DNA from: Mycobacterium sp. Aquia_213
Lineage (GTDB): Bacteria; Actinomycetota; Actinomycetes; Mycobacteriales; Mycobacteriaceae
Length of the DNA stretch: 64,000 bases
Assembly (NCBI RefSeq): GCF_026625985.1
Contig: NZ_CP113116.1
Location: forward strand, 5,208,001-5,272,000
Reading direction: 5' to 3'
Part shown: positions 1-8,070 of the stretch, piece by piece
How the letters are laid out: each line of letters begins with the position of its first letter
How positions within the stretch are numbered: position 1 is the stretch's first letter
Position numbers and translations under genes: made by a program
The notes under the pieces: model-generated
Told to the model about the DNA's origin: nothing
The model's database searches: none
Seen by the model: only the letters and a program-made list of their open reading frames with translations

Positions 1-293
1 TAGTCATCGGCGCCGAGCTCCAGGCCGACCACCTTGTCGATCTCGCTGTCCCGGGCCGTCACCATGATCACCGGCACGCTGGAGCGAGCGCGCAGCTGCT
101 TGCACACGTCGGTGCCCGACATGCCTGGCAGCATCAGATCAAGCAGCACGATGTCCGCGCCGGCACGGTCGAACTCGGCCAGCGCCGCTGACCCATCGGT
201 CACCACGGTGGCTTCGAAGCCTTCCTTGCGAAGCAGGAAGGCCAGTGGATCGGCAAGCGACTCCTCGTCCTCCACGATCAGCACACTGGTCAT
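1..293 (-). CDS. regX3: Response regulator RegX3 (N-terminal part, cut by window edge)
   Basis: The minus-strand reading from the ATG at 293 begins MTSVLIVEDEES and continues through a receiver domain. It has the acidic pocket (VEDEE), the phosphoacceptor Asp in LLDLMLPG and the conserved Thr in IMVTARD. The gene runs off the window before the DNA-binding domain. RegX3 is the response regulator of the phosphate-sensing SenX3-RegX3 system. Its ATG overlaps the senX3 stop as ATGA, so the two are translationally coupled. In M. tuberculosis a repeat-containing spacer separates these genes; none is present here. Confidence 0.96.
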   Translation of the reverse strand, partial: MTSVLIVEDEESLADPLAFLLRKEGFEATVVTDGSAALAEFDRAGADIVLLDLMLPGMSGTDVCKQLRARSSVPVIMVTARDSEIDKVVGLELGADD

Positions 294-1519
294 CGACTTA
301 GTTCTTCCTCTCGTTGGGATCTGTTGGGTCGCACATCGCGAGCCCGGGGTGGCTCGGTTTCTTCGTCGCCATCAGTGTCCTGATAGGCCGGGATGGACAA
401 CGTAAACGTCGAACCGGTTCCCGGCTTGCTCCATACACCGATGCTGCCGTCGTGATTGGCCGCAACGTGTTTGACGATCGCCAGCCCCAGCCCACTGCCG
501 CCGGTAGCTCGCGAACGCGCCTTGTCCCCCCGGAAAAACCGCTCAAAGACCCGCTCCTGGTCTTCCAGCGCAATCCCGATCCCGCGGTCGGTCACCGCGA
601 TCTCGATGTTGTCGCCACGACGGCGACGGCTGATCGACACCGGTGAACCCGGTGGCGAATAGGCGATCGCATTGGAAACCAGATTGGCCAACGCGGTCAC
701 CAGCAGTGTTTGATCCCCCAGCACTCGCAAACCGGTGGGCGAGTCGGTGCGAACCTCGATCTTGGCGTTGTCAGCTGCCACCTTGTGACGCGAAATCGCT
801 TCGGCCACAACGGTATCGACCTCGACTGCAATGACGTTCGGCAACCGCTCGGCGCCCTGCAGCCGGGACAGCTCGATGAGCTCGGCGACCATGTCGCCCA
901 ACCGGTTGGCCTCGATCAGGACCTTTTCGGCGAACCGGCGCACGGTTTCGGAGTCGTCCGCCGACGCCAGCAGTGCCTCGGCGAGCAGCGCCATGGCACC
1001 GACCGGGGTCTTGAGCTCGTGGCTGACGTTGGCCACGAAGTCGCGGCGGGTGGCCTCCATGCGCGCATGGTCGGACTGGTCGTGAACGAAGACCACGGCG
1101 AACCGGCGGTCTTCCTCACTCAGCAGCGTCGCCTGCCCGTGCACCGATATCCCGGACCGCCCGGCGGCACCGCGCTTGCCGGGCTGTAGGTCGAATTCGA
1201 CGTCGTCGCCGCCCAGCGCCTGCTGCGCCGCCTGCCAGGCTTGGTCGTCGAGCTGCCGATCGCGCACCAGGCCCAATTCCTTGGCTCGCTCGTTGAGGTA
1301 CACGACGTCGCGGTGTGAATCCACCACGGCCGCGCCCAGCGGCATCAGGGTGACGATTTGTTGCAGCATCTGCGCGACGGTGATTCCGGTCGATTCGGTG
1401 GCCACTCGCTGACGGCGTCGGACCACACGTGCGGACAACCGAGTGCCGGCCGCCACTCCGACGGCCAGCGCCAGCAAGGACAAGACCCCGGCCAGCAACA
1501 GCGCCGAGAACACAGTCAC
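290..1519 (-). CDS. senX3: Sensor histidine kinase SenX3
   Basis: This is the membrane sensor kinase of the phosphate-responsive SenX3-RegX3 system. An N-terminal hydrophobic stretch (about residues 3-25) anchors it and a PAS-like region follows. The dimerisation box NVSHELKTP carries the phosphoacceptor His (residue 167 counted from the GTG at 1519). The ATPase domain shows the N box (LANLVSNAI), DRGIGI and GGSGLGLAIVK. The GTG at 1519 is preferred because the TTG two codons upstream is a weaker start, and because this start places the His where it is reported for the M. tuberculosis protein. The length of 409 aa is normal. Confidence 0.96.
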   Translation of the reverse strand: MTVFSALLLAGVLSLLALAVGVAAGTRLSARVVRRRQRVATESTGITVAQMLQQIVTLMPLGAAVVDSHRDVVYLNERAKELGLVRDRQLDDQAWQAAQQALGGDDVEFDLQPGKRGAAGRSGISVHGQATLLSEEDRRFAVVFVHDQSDHARMEATRRDFVANVSHELKTPVGAMALLAEALLASADDSETVRRFAEKVLIEANRLGDMVAELIELSRLQGAERLPNVIAVEVDTVVAEAISRHKVAADNAKIEVRTDSPTGLRVLGDQTLLVTALANLVSNAIAYSPPGSPVSISRRRRGDNIEIAVTDRGIGIALEDQERVFERFFRGDKARSRATGGSGLGLAIVKHVAANHDGSIGVWSKPGTGSTFTLSIPAYQDTDGDEETEPPRARDVRPNRSQREEELSR

Positions 1520-1681
1520 GAACAAAATCCTACAAATCTGGTGAACGCAGCCCTAGCGGAACGAGGCCAAAATCGGACAAGTCACAACTTCCGCTACAGG
1601 TGTTCGGCCGTCGTTCATGCGAAATTTGGCTAACGGGCTTTTGGCGCTCAAAAGCGGCGAAAATTGGGCTACGCCACAATC
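1520..1681 (-). promoter_or_regulatory. senX3 upstream region
   Basis: This 162-base gap separates gpm1 and senX3 and should hold the senX3-regX3 promoter. GAAC half-sites at 1543-1546 and 1559-1562 (GTTC on the senX3 sense strand) are 16 nt apart. They resemble the GTTCA-type half-sites described for RegX3 boxes, but the match is weak. I see no clear -10/-35 pair. Confidence 0.3.
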
Positions 1682-2431
1682 CTACCGGGCACCCTGGCTG
1701 GCTACCGCCGCGGCGCCGGCGGCCGCCGCCTCCGGGTCGAGGTAGGTACCGCCGGGCACCGCCGGACGCAAATCGGCGTCCAGGTCGTAACGCAACGGAA
1801 TGCCGGTCGGAATGTTCAGCTCGGAGATCTCGTCGTCGGATACTTGGTCGAGGTGCTTGACCAGGGCGCGCAGCGAGTTGCCGTGGGCGACGATCAGCAC
1901 CGTCTTGCCGAAGCGCAAATCCGGGACGATCACGTCGGTGAAGTACGGCAGAAAACGCACCACCACGTCGGCCAGGCATTCGGTGAGCGGGCCGCCACCG
2001 ATGTCGGCGTAGCGCGGGTCGGCGTCCTGGCTGAATTCGCTGCCCTTCTCGATCGGCGGCGGCGGGGTGTCGTAGCTGCGCCGCCAGGCCATGAACTGCT
2101 CGTCGCCGTAGCGGGCCTTGGTTTCGGCCTTGTCCAGGCCCTGCAGCGCCCCATAGTGGCGCTCGTTGAGCCGCCAGCTGCGCCGCACCGGGATCCACAG
2201 CCGGTCGGCGGCGTCCAGCGCCAGGTGCGCCGTGGTGATCGCGCGTCGCAGCAGCGAGGTGTAGAGCACGTCGGGCAACAAGTTGTGCTCGGTCAGCAGT
2301 TCGCCGCTGCGAACCGCTTCGGTCCGGCCCTTTTCGGTCAGGCCGACGTCGACCCAGCCCGTGAACAGGTTCAGCGAGTTCCATTCGCTTTCGCCGTGGC
2401 GAAGCAGTATCAGCGTCGCGGTGTCTCCCAT
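1682..2431 (-). CDS. gpm1: 2,3-bisphosphoglycerate-dependent phosphoglycerate mutase
   Basis: This enzyme interconverts 3- and 2-phosphoglycerate in glycolysis and gluconeogenesis. The histidine-phosphatase signature LLRHGESEWN is at residues 9-18 with the phosphorylated His at 12, followed by the FTGWVDVGLT loop. The second catalytic His is in IVAHGNSLRAL near residue 185, and LNERHYGALQG is typical of the dPGM family. The length of 249 aa is standard and the start is ATG. It lies between mshA/Rv0487 and senX3 as in H37Rv, but the LysE-type gene Rv0488 found next to it there is absent. Confidence 0.97.
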   Translation of the reverse strand: MGDTATLILLRHGESEWNSLNLFTGWVDVGLTEKGRTEAVRSGELLTEHNLLPDVLYTSLLRRAITTAHLALDAADRLWIPVRRSWRLNERHYGALQGLDKAETKARYGDEQFMAWRRSYDTPPPPIEKGSEFSQDADPRYADIGGGPLTECLADVVVRFLPYFTDVIVPDLRFGKTVLIVAHGNSLRALVKHLDQVSDDEISELNIPTGIPLRYDLDADLRPAVPGGTYLDPEAAAAGAAAVASQGAR

Positions 2432-2535
2432 TGGCCTAGCATTTCACGGCCGGGCGCCGCCTTCATCGTGAGAGTCGTCATCGTCGTCGTGCCCCGATTC
2501 TCGACTCTCCCCCGCAAGCGGGAGGTGCCCCCACC

Positions 2536-3063
2536 TCATCGCGCTTCGCGCTCTGTGTCGTCGTCTTCGTCGATCAGGTGGGCGAAGGCCTCCAGGTTCT
2601 TCAACGATTCGCCGCGCGAAACCCGCCAATCCCATTCCTTCTGGATCGACGAGCGAAAACCCAACTCCAGCAACGTATTAAAGTCCGAATCCACCGCTTC
2701 GAGCACCTGCCCCAGCACCCGGTCGATTTCGTCGGCATCGACCGAAGCCAGCGACATCCGGCCGACCAGATAAATGTCGCCGACGTTGTCCAGCGTGTAG
2801 GACACCCCGTAGAGGCGGCGGTTGCGCTTGAGCAGGAACCGGTAGACGCCCTCGTGGTTCTCGTCGGGCTTGCGGCACACGAACGCCTCGACGCGTACCG
2901 AGTGCTCACCGATGGTCAGGATGGTGTTGGTCTTGAGCTTGCGCTCGCCGGGCAACTCGACCACCAGACCCGGCAATCCACCATGTGCGCCTTCATGTTT
3001 CGAGTAAGTCAGCTCGCTGGCATCCAGGGCGTGCTCGATCAGCTGCTGCACGGGCGAACTCAC
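2536..3063 (-). CDS. YbjN-domain protein (Rv0487-like)
   Basis: This 175-aa soluble protein of the YbjN / type III secretion chaperone-like fold corresponds to Rv0487. The GTG start at 3063 overlaps the mshA stop as GTGA, so it is probably translated by coupling to mshA. The central part (LKTNTILTIGEHSVRVEAFV, then EGVYRFLLKRN) is the beta-rich YbjN core, and the C-terminus is acidic (DEDDDTERE). YbjN proteins have been linked to stress and surface phenotypes in enterobacteria. The biochemical role is unknown, although the tight linkage to mshA is conserved. Confidence 0.88.
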   Translation of the reverse strand: MSSPVQQLIEHALDASELTYSKHEGAHGGLPGLVVELPGERKLKTNTILTIGEHSVRVEAFVCRKPDENHEGVYRFLLKRNRRLYGVSYTLDNVGDIYLVGRMSLASVDADEIDRVLGQVLEAVDSDFNTLLELGFRSSIQKEWDWRVSRGESLKNLEAFAHLIDEDDDTEREAR

Positions 3064-4427
3064 GCGCCCACCCCGCGGCGCGGTGTCCAGCGGCGCGGTT
3101 TGCGCGCCGCGACCCGGTCGCGAACCCGGCGCTGCCGCGCGGCAGTGAAGTCGCCGATGGCGCGCCGGTAACTGGCCAGCAGCGCGTCGGTGGTGTTCTC
3201 CCAGGAGAACGTCGCCGCATGCGCGGCGGCGGCCCGGCCCATCGCCGTGCCCTGCGGTGTGCCGTCCAGGCGCAGCAGCTCGTCGAGCGCGTGGGCCCAG
3301 TCGTCGACGTCGTGCCCGGACACCAACGAGCCGGTGACACCGTCGCGCACCGCCACCGGCAGCCCGCCGACCGCGGCCGCCACCACCGGCGTGCCGCACG
3401 CCTGTGCCTCGACGGCGACCAAGCCGAACGATTCCGAATAGCTGGGCACTGCAACAAGATTCGCGGCCTGGAACAGCGTGGCCAGATTCTCCCGCGACTG
3501 CGGCGGCAGGAACGTCACCCGCTCGGTGATCCCGAGTTCGTCGGCCAGGCGAACCAGTCCGTCCGGGGTCGCCAGGCCGCTGCCCGACGGCCCGCCGGCC
3601 ACCACGATGCGCACGCCCGGCAGTTTGGCCGCCGCCCGCAGCACGATGTCGGGTGCCTTCAGCGGCTGGATGCGTCCGACGAACGCCACGATCTGCTCGT
3701 CGAGACCGAGCCCCAGCGCGGCCCGGGACGCCCGGCGATCACCCGGATGGAACACGTCGAGGTCGACACCGGGATGGACCACGTCGATTCGCCCCGCATC
3801 GGCATGGTGGATCGAAATCAGCTGCCTTGCTTCGTCATCGGTGTTGACGATCAGCCGATCCGCCTCGTCGACGACCTGCTGCTCCCCCACCGTGCGCAGC
3901 GGCGGCTCGGGCGCGTCGCCCGCGGCCAGCGCCGCATTCTTGACCGCGGCAAGCGTGTGCGCGGTGTGCACCAGCGGCACCGCCCAACGGTCGCGGGCCA
4001 GCCAGCCGACCTGTCCGGACAGCCAGTAGTGCGAGTGCACGATGTCGTAGTAGCCGGGTTCATGCGACGCCTCGGCGCGCAGCACCCCGGCCGCGAACGC
4101 GCACAGCTGGGTGGGCAGGTCGTATTTGTCCAGGCCCTCGAACGGCCCCGCCACCACGTTGCGCACCAGCACTCCGGGCTCGACCTCGACGACCGGCGGA
4201 TCGGCCGACGCGGTGGCCCGGGTGAAGATCTCCACCTCGATGCCCCGCCGTGCCAGGTGCAACGCACTTTGCAGCACGTACACGTTCATCCCGCCGGCGT
4301 CGCCGGTACCCGGTTGAGCCAGGGGTGAGGTGTGCACTGCCAATAGCGCGACCCGGCGCGGATCGTTCAGCAGGAGGACGTCGTCGTGCCGCACCACTTC
4401 ATCTTTACAGCACGCCCCGGCAGCCAC
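3060..4427 (-). CDS. mshA: D-inositol-3-phosphate glycosyltransferase MshA
   Basis: MshA catalyses the first step of mycothiol synthesis, transferring GlcNAc from UDP-GlcNAc to 1-L-myo-inositol 1-phosphate. It is a GT4/GT-B enzyme. The N-terminal domain has HTSPLAQPGTGDAGGMNVY, and the C-terminal domain has FVGRIQPLKAPD and the E-x7-E motif in SESFGLVAVEAQACGTP. The start is uncertain: GTG codons at 4427, 4397 and 4394 are all in frame, and the last gives VRHDD, which resembles the M. tuberculosis N-terminus. The N-terminus is shorter than the 480-aa M. tuberculosis protein, but the catalytic part is complete. Confidence 0.96.
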   Translation of the reverse strand: MAAGACCKDEVVRHDDVLLLNDPRRVALLAVHTSPLAQPGTGDAGGMNVYVLQSALHLARRGIEVEIFTRATASADPPVVEVEPGVLVRNVVAGPFEGLDKYDLPTQLCAFAAGVLRAEASHEPGYYDIVHSHYWLSGQVGWLARDRWAVPLVHTAHTLAAVKNAALAAGDAPEPPLRTVGEQQVVDEADRLIVNTDDEARQLISIHHADAGRIDVVHPGVDLDVFHPGDRRASRAALGLGLDEQIVAFVGRIQPLKAPDIVLRAAAKLPGVRIVVAGGPSGSGLATPDGLVRLADELGITERVTFLPPQSRENLATLFQAANLVAVPSYSESFGLVAVEAQACGTPVVAAAVGGLPVAVRDGVTGSLVSGHDVDDWAHALDELLRLDGTPQGTAMGRAAAAHAATFSWENTTDALLASYRRAIGDFTAARQRRVRDRVAARKPRRWTPRRGVGA

Positions 4428-4442
4428 CCCAGGCCGTTCGCG

Positions 4443-5750
4443 TCAAGCAGAAGACTCCGGGAGGATTTCCGGGATCCGGGAGCCGATCACCCCGGCGCGG
4501 CGCATCGCACCCAGCGGGTCGGCGTACAGCCCGCCCAGCGACACAATGCCCGCTCCGGCCTCCTGCACCCGGTTGCCAAAAGCGGTGACGCGGATGTCGC
4601 GTGGTGCCAGCACCGAGCGCTCGGCGAACGCCGCCTCCACCTGCTCCATCGCCTCCGGATACTCGGTAAAGGCCTGGCCACCGACCACCAGCTCGTCGGG
4701 ATTGAGCAGGTCACGCAGCAGCGCGACCGCTTCACCAAGCATCCGGGCCCGCTCCGAGAGCAGATCCTTGGCCTGCTGGTTTCCGGCCCGGGCCACCCGC
4801 AGCAGATCGGTGATGCCCGTGGCGGAACCGTTGGTCCGGCCCGCGGGCGCCGCCGGCAGGATCCGCAGCCGGCGCGCCGCGGCCAGCACGGCCTCGTCGC
4901 TGACCGTGGACTCCAGTTGTCCGGTGCCGCCGAGCAGTTCGGAATAGGCGGGCAGGCCCGCGATGGTGCCGGGACCGCTGGACGGGCAGTGCACCCGTCC
5001 GCCGATCACCAGCGCGTAGCCCACGGTTTCGCGGGCGTAGACATACAGGCTGGTCGGCGAGCTCGGCGCGAACCGCCGCATGCCCAGCAGCAGCTCGGCG
5101 CCGGCCATCGCGTCGACGTGCGAAGCCACCGACACCGGCAGGCTCAAGGCGTCGGCCAGCACCGGTCCGACCGGCGCTTGCCGCCAGCCCAACCGCGGGT
5201 GGTCGACGTGGCCGGTGGCGCCGTCGACGGTGCCACCAATGGCCACCCCGACCCAGAGCGGCCGCCGGCGATGCCAGCGCCGCAGGTAGCGGGTGGCGCT
5301 TTCGGCCAGTGACGTCAGCGCGGCCGCCGGGGGGCTCAGCGGCGTCGGGGTCTCCACCGTGTCCAGCGTGCGGCCGAACAGGTCGGTCGCCACGATGCTG
5401 GTGGTTCGCGCGCCGATGTGGATACCCAGCGTCACGAACGGTTCGTGGTTGATCTCCACCGGAACGCGAGGGCGTCCGATGGCTCCGGAGACGGCCAGGT
5501 CGGCGCGTTCCCGCAGCAGTCCCGCGTCAAGCAGCGCGATGACCTGCCGGTTCACCGTCGCGATGCTCAGCGAGGTGACCCCGGCGATGACGTCGCGGCC
5601 GACCGGGCCGCGCAGTCGGACCGCCCGGAATACCGAGGCCGCGGCGGAGTCGGAGATGTGCAGCGACGGCGGCAGGATCTGGCGGTGCAGCCGCAGGTGG
5701 CCCTTGCGGCTGGGCGAATGAAGGGTGTGAGTGAGAGAAGTAGAGCGCAC
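4443..5750 (-). CDS. ROK/NagC-family transcriptional regulator (Rv0485-like)
   Basis: The protein (435 aa) has an N-terminal winged helix-turn-helix (about residues 30-90: SVFRAVRLRGPVGRDVIAG, then SIATVNRQVIALLDAGLL). A ROK sugar-kinase-like domain follows, with a phosphate-binding-like segment near GIHIGARTTSIVATD and a C-terminal LLNPDELVVGG. The GTG start at 5750 follows an AAGGAC ribosome site at good spacing and gives VRSTSLTHT, as in H37Rv. Rv0485 has been reported to affect a PE/PPE gene pair in M. tuberculosis. The inducer is unknown. The gene is divergent from the SDR at 5928, across a region rich in dyads. Confidence 0.92.
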   Translation of the reverse strand: MRSTSLTHTLHSPSRKGHLRLHRQILPPSLHISDSAAASVFRAVRLRGPVGRDVIAGVTSLSIATVNRQVIALLDAGLLRERADLAVSGAIGRPRVPVEINHEPFVTLGIHIGARTTSIVATDLFGRTLDTVETPTPLSPPAAALTSLAESATRYLRRWHRRRPLWVGVAIGGTVDGATGHVDHPRLGWRQAPVGPVLADALSLPVSVASHVDAMAGAELLLGMRRFAPSSPTSLYVYARETVGYALVIGGRVHCPSSGPGTIAGLPAYSELLGGTGQLESTVSDEAVLAAARRLRILPAAPAGRTNGSATGITDLLRVARAGNQQAKDLLSERARMLGEAVALLRDLLNPDELVVGGQAFTEYPEAMEQVEAAFAERSVLAPRDIRVTAFGNRVQEAGAGIVSLGGLYADPLGAMRRAGVIGSRIPEILPESSA

Positions 5751-5821
5751 GAGCGTCCTTTGTCCGAGTTCCAATGGCCGGTCTTGGCCACAACCTGTTT
5801 TGGGTTCAGGCGCGGCAAAGT

Positions 5822-5872
5822 GCGCGGCAACAACACGCACATGCCGCGCAAAGACACGCGGCAGTGTTGTTG
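5822..5872. promoter_or_regulatory. Nested inverted repeats between the Rv0485-like and SDR genes
   Basis: CAACAACAC (5828-5836) pairs with GTGTTGTTG (5864-5872), and inside it TGCCGCG (5842-5848) pairs with CGCGGCA (5857-5863). TGCCGCGC (5842-5849) can instead pair with GCGCGGCA (5822-5829). The element lies 72-122 bases before the Rv0485-like start and about 55 bases before the SDR. It could be an autoregulatory operator array or a leader structure. Confidence 0.5.
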
Positions 5873-5927
5873 AACAGGGCGCTGTGGTGCACCTCAGGAA
5901 TTTAGCACGTTTATTAGAGTTGGCTCA

Positions 5928-6677
5928 GTGAGTTCAAATAACGCGCATCAACGGGTTGCGGTGGTTACCGGTGCCAGCTCCGGGATCGGCGAAGCAACTG
6001 CCAAAAACCTTGCCGCCCTTGGGTTTCACGTCGTCGCAGTGGCGCGACGCGCGGACCGGATAAACGCCCTCGCGAAAGAGATAGATGGAACGGCAATTGT
6101 GGCTGACGTCACAGACGACGCGGCTGTCGCCGCCCTCGCCGGCAAATTGAGCCGGGTCGATGTGCTGGTCAATAACGCCGGAGGCGCTCGCGGATTGGCG
6201 CCCGTCGCCGACACCGACCTCGAACACTGGCGATGGATGTGGGAGACCAACGTGCTTGGCACGCTGCGGGTCACCCGCGCGCTGCTGCCCAAGCTGATCG
6301 ACTCCGGCGACGGCCTGATCATCACCGTCACGTCGGTGGCCGCGCTCGAGGTTTACGACGGCGGCGCCGGCTACACCGCGGCCAAGCACGCCCAGGGCGC
6401 ACTGCACCGCACGCTGCGCGGGGAACTACTGGGCAAGCCGGTGCGGCTCACCGAAATCGCCCCGGGCGCAGTCGAAACCGAGTTCTCGCTGGTGCGTTTC
6501 GACGGCGATCAGCAGCGCGCGGATTCGGTCTATACCGGTATCACGCCGCTGACGGCGGCCGACGTGGCCGAGGTGATCGGGTTCGTGGCGTCGCGGCCTT
6601 CCCACGTGGACTTGGACCTGATCGTCCTCAAGCCGCGGGATCAGGCCAACACGATGCGGTTTAACCGCCGGGGCTAG
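5928..6677 (+). CDS. Short-chain dehydrogenase/reductase (Rv0484c-like)
   Basis: This 249-aa classical SDR has the NAD(P)-binding TGASSGIG (residues 14-21), an NNAG motif near residue 81, the catalytic Ser in VTSVAAL and YTAAK for the Tyr/Lys pair. ARR after the second beta strand suggests NADPH. It starts with GTG and is divergent from the ROK-type regulator. The substrate is unknown. Its 3' end overlaps the convergent lprQ by 17 bases. Confidence 0.93.
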   Translation: MSSNNAHQRVAVVTGASSGIGEATAKNLAALGFHVVAVARRADRINALAKEIDGTAIVADVTDDAAVAALAGKLSRVDVLVNNAGGARGLAPVADTDLEHWRWMWETNVLGTLRVTRALLPKLIDSGDGLIITVTSVAALEVYDGGAGYTAAKHAQGALHRTLRGELLGKPVRLTEIAPGAVETEFSLVRFDGDQQRADSVYTGITPLTAADVAEVIGFVASRPSHVDLDLIVLKPRDQANTMRFNRRG

Positions 6678-7989
6678 GCGACGCCGACGTCGTGGTGGTC
6701 GTCGTGGTCGGTGTCCCCGACAAACTCGGCGCGGTCGACGGTGTGACCGGCGCGGTGACGGGGATCTGACTGGCCGGCGGGTGGGCGTTGGGTGGCGGCA
6801 GTGCCGACATGGCCACCCAGGTGTCCCAATCGACGGCCCAGTCCCAGATGTCGCCGTCGGAGTAGGACAGCTGGATCGAGCTTCCCGTCACCTCGACCGG
6901 GTCGCCGTAGATCGCTGTGGGGTAGTACTCCGCGGCATCTTCGTTCGACAGGTTGATGCACCCGTTGGTGACGTTGGTGTTGCCCTGCGCGCCGGCGCTC
7001 ATCGGGTTGGCGTGGATGAACTCGCCGTTGTTGGAGATCCGCACCGCCCAGCGTTCGTGCACGTGGCTGTAGCCGGCCGCGGGGTTGGACATGTAGAAGT
7101 CCGCGTATTTCTCGGTCACCACGTGGACGCCGTTGCGGGTCACGTTGCGGGCCTTGTCGGCCTCGCCGTAGCTGCACGGGAAGTCCATGATCACGCCGGC
7201 GTCGGTGACGACCTGGATGCGGTGCGACGTCACCTCGGCCTTGACGACCTGCTTGCGGCCGATCTGGATCTTCAACGACATGTCCTGCAGGCCGTAGGCC
7301 CCGTCGCCGAACGGCAGCCCGTAGAGCTTGGCGTCGACGCTGACGGTGGTACCGGCCGGGTAGTACTCGCGCGTCCGGTAGTGGATGCGGGCGCCCTGCT
7401 GCTCGTCGGGCAGCCAGGCCCAACTGCCCTCGACGGGCGGGTTGGTCGTGACGGTCAGCGCCTTCTCGACGGCGGCCTTGTCGCTGATCGGCGCGTCGAA
7501 CTGGATGATGATCGGCGCGGCGACGCCGACGGTCTGGCCGTCGGCCAACTGGAAGCCGCCGTCGATCTTCTTGCTGGGCGCGACGGTGGTGAATTTGCCC
7601 GTCACCGGCACGGTCTTACCGTCGTGGCCCACGACCGACCCGCTCCAGCTATAGCTCAAGTCGTAGCCCAACGGCTCGGTCGTCGTGTAGACGGTGCGGT
7701 CGGAGTTGAACGCTCCGGCGACGGCCTTGCCGGACGAATTCGTCAACGCCACCTTCTGGAACCAGCCGTCGCTGACCGAGACGCTGACCGGCGCGATGGG
7801 AACCACATCGGCCGCGGCGTCGGCGGGCTGGTATTTCAGATTGGGCGCCGACTGCTCTTTGTTTTTCTGCGCTTGCTTGGCCGTAGTGCCGCTGCAGGCG
7901 GCCAGCACGCTCGGCGCGAACACCCCCAGCCCGAGAGCTGCCAAAGCCAATCGCCGATTAATCGGCGGCCGGTCGGGGGATGTGCTCAC
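6661..7989 (-). CDS. lprQ: L,D-transpeptidase lipoprotein LprQ (LdtE/LdtMt5 type)
   Basis: This periplasmic enzyme makes 3-3 cross-links in peptidoglycan. From the GTG at 7989 a twin-Arg-containing signal (NRR) leads to the lipobox LAAC with the lipidated Cys at 32. Immunoglobulin-like domains follow, then the YkuD catalytic domain with the His in GEFIHANPMSAGAQGN and the catalytic Cys in TNVTNGCINLSN. The C-terminus has a Pro/Thr-rich tail with a run of Thr residues. The family assignment is firm; the LdtMt5 assignment rests on locus and resemblance. Its stop overlaps the convergent SDR. Confidence 0.94.
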   Translation of the reverse strand: MSTSPDRPPINRRLALAALGLGVFAPSVLAACSGTTAKQAQKNKEQSAPNLKYQPADAAADVVPIAPVSVSVSDGWFQKVALTNSSGKAVAGAFNSDRTVYTTTEPLGYDLSYSWSGSVVGHDGKTVPVTGKFTTVAPSKKIDGGFQLADGQTVGVAAPIIIQFDAPISDKAAVEKALTVTTNPPVEGSWAWLPDEQQGARIHYRTREYYPAGTTVSVDAKLYGLPFGDGAYGLQDMSLKIQIGRKQVVKAEVTSHRIQVVTDAGVIMDFPCSYGEADKARNVTRNGVHVVTEKYADFYMSNPAAGYSHVHERWAVRISNNGEFIHANPMSAGAQGNTNVTNGCINLSNEDAAEYYPTAIYGDPVEVTGSSIQLSYSDGDIWDWAVDWDTWVAMSALPPPNAHPPASQIPVTAPVTPSTAPSLSGTPTTTTTTTSASPSPGG

Positions 7990-8070
7990 GCCTTTAAAAG
8001 ATACCGGCAGTACCGACACGCATTCCGCCACGACAAGTCGCGAAAGCCTACCGTGACCCCATATCGACAG

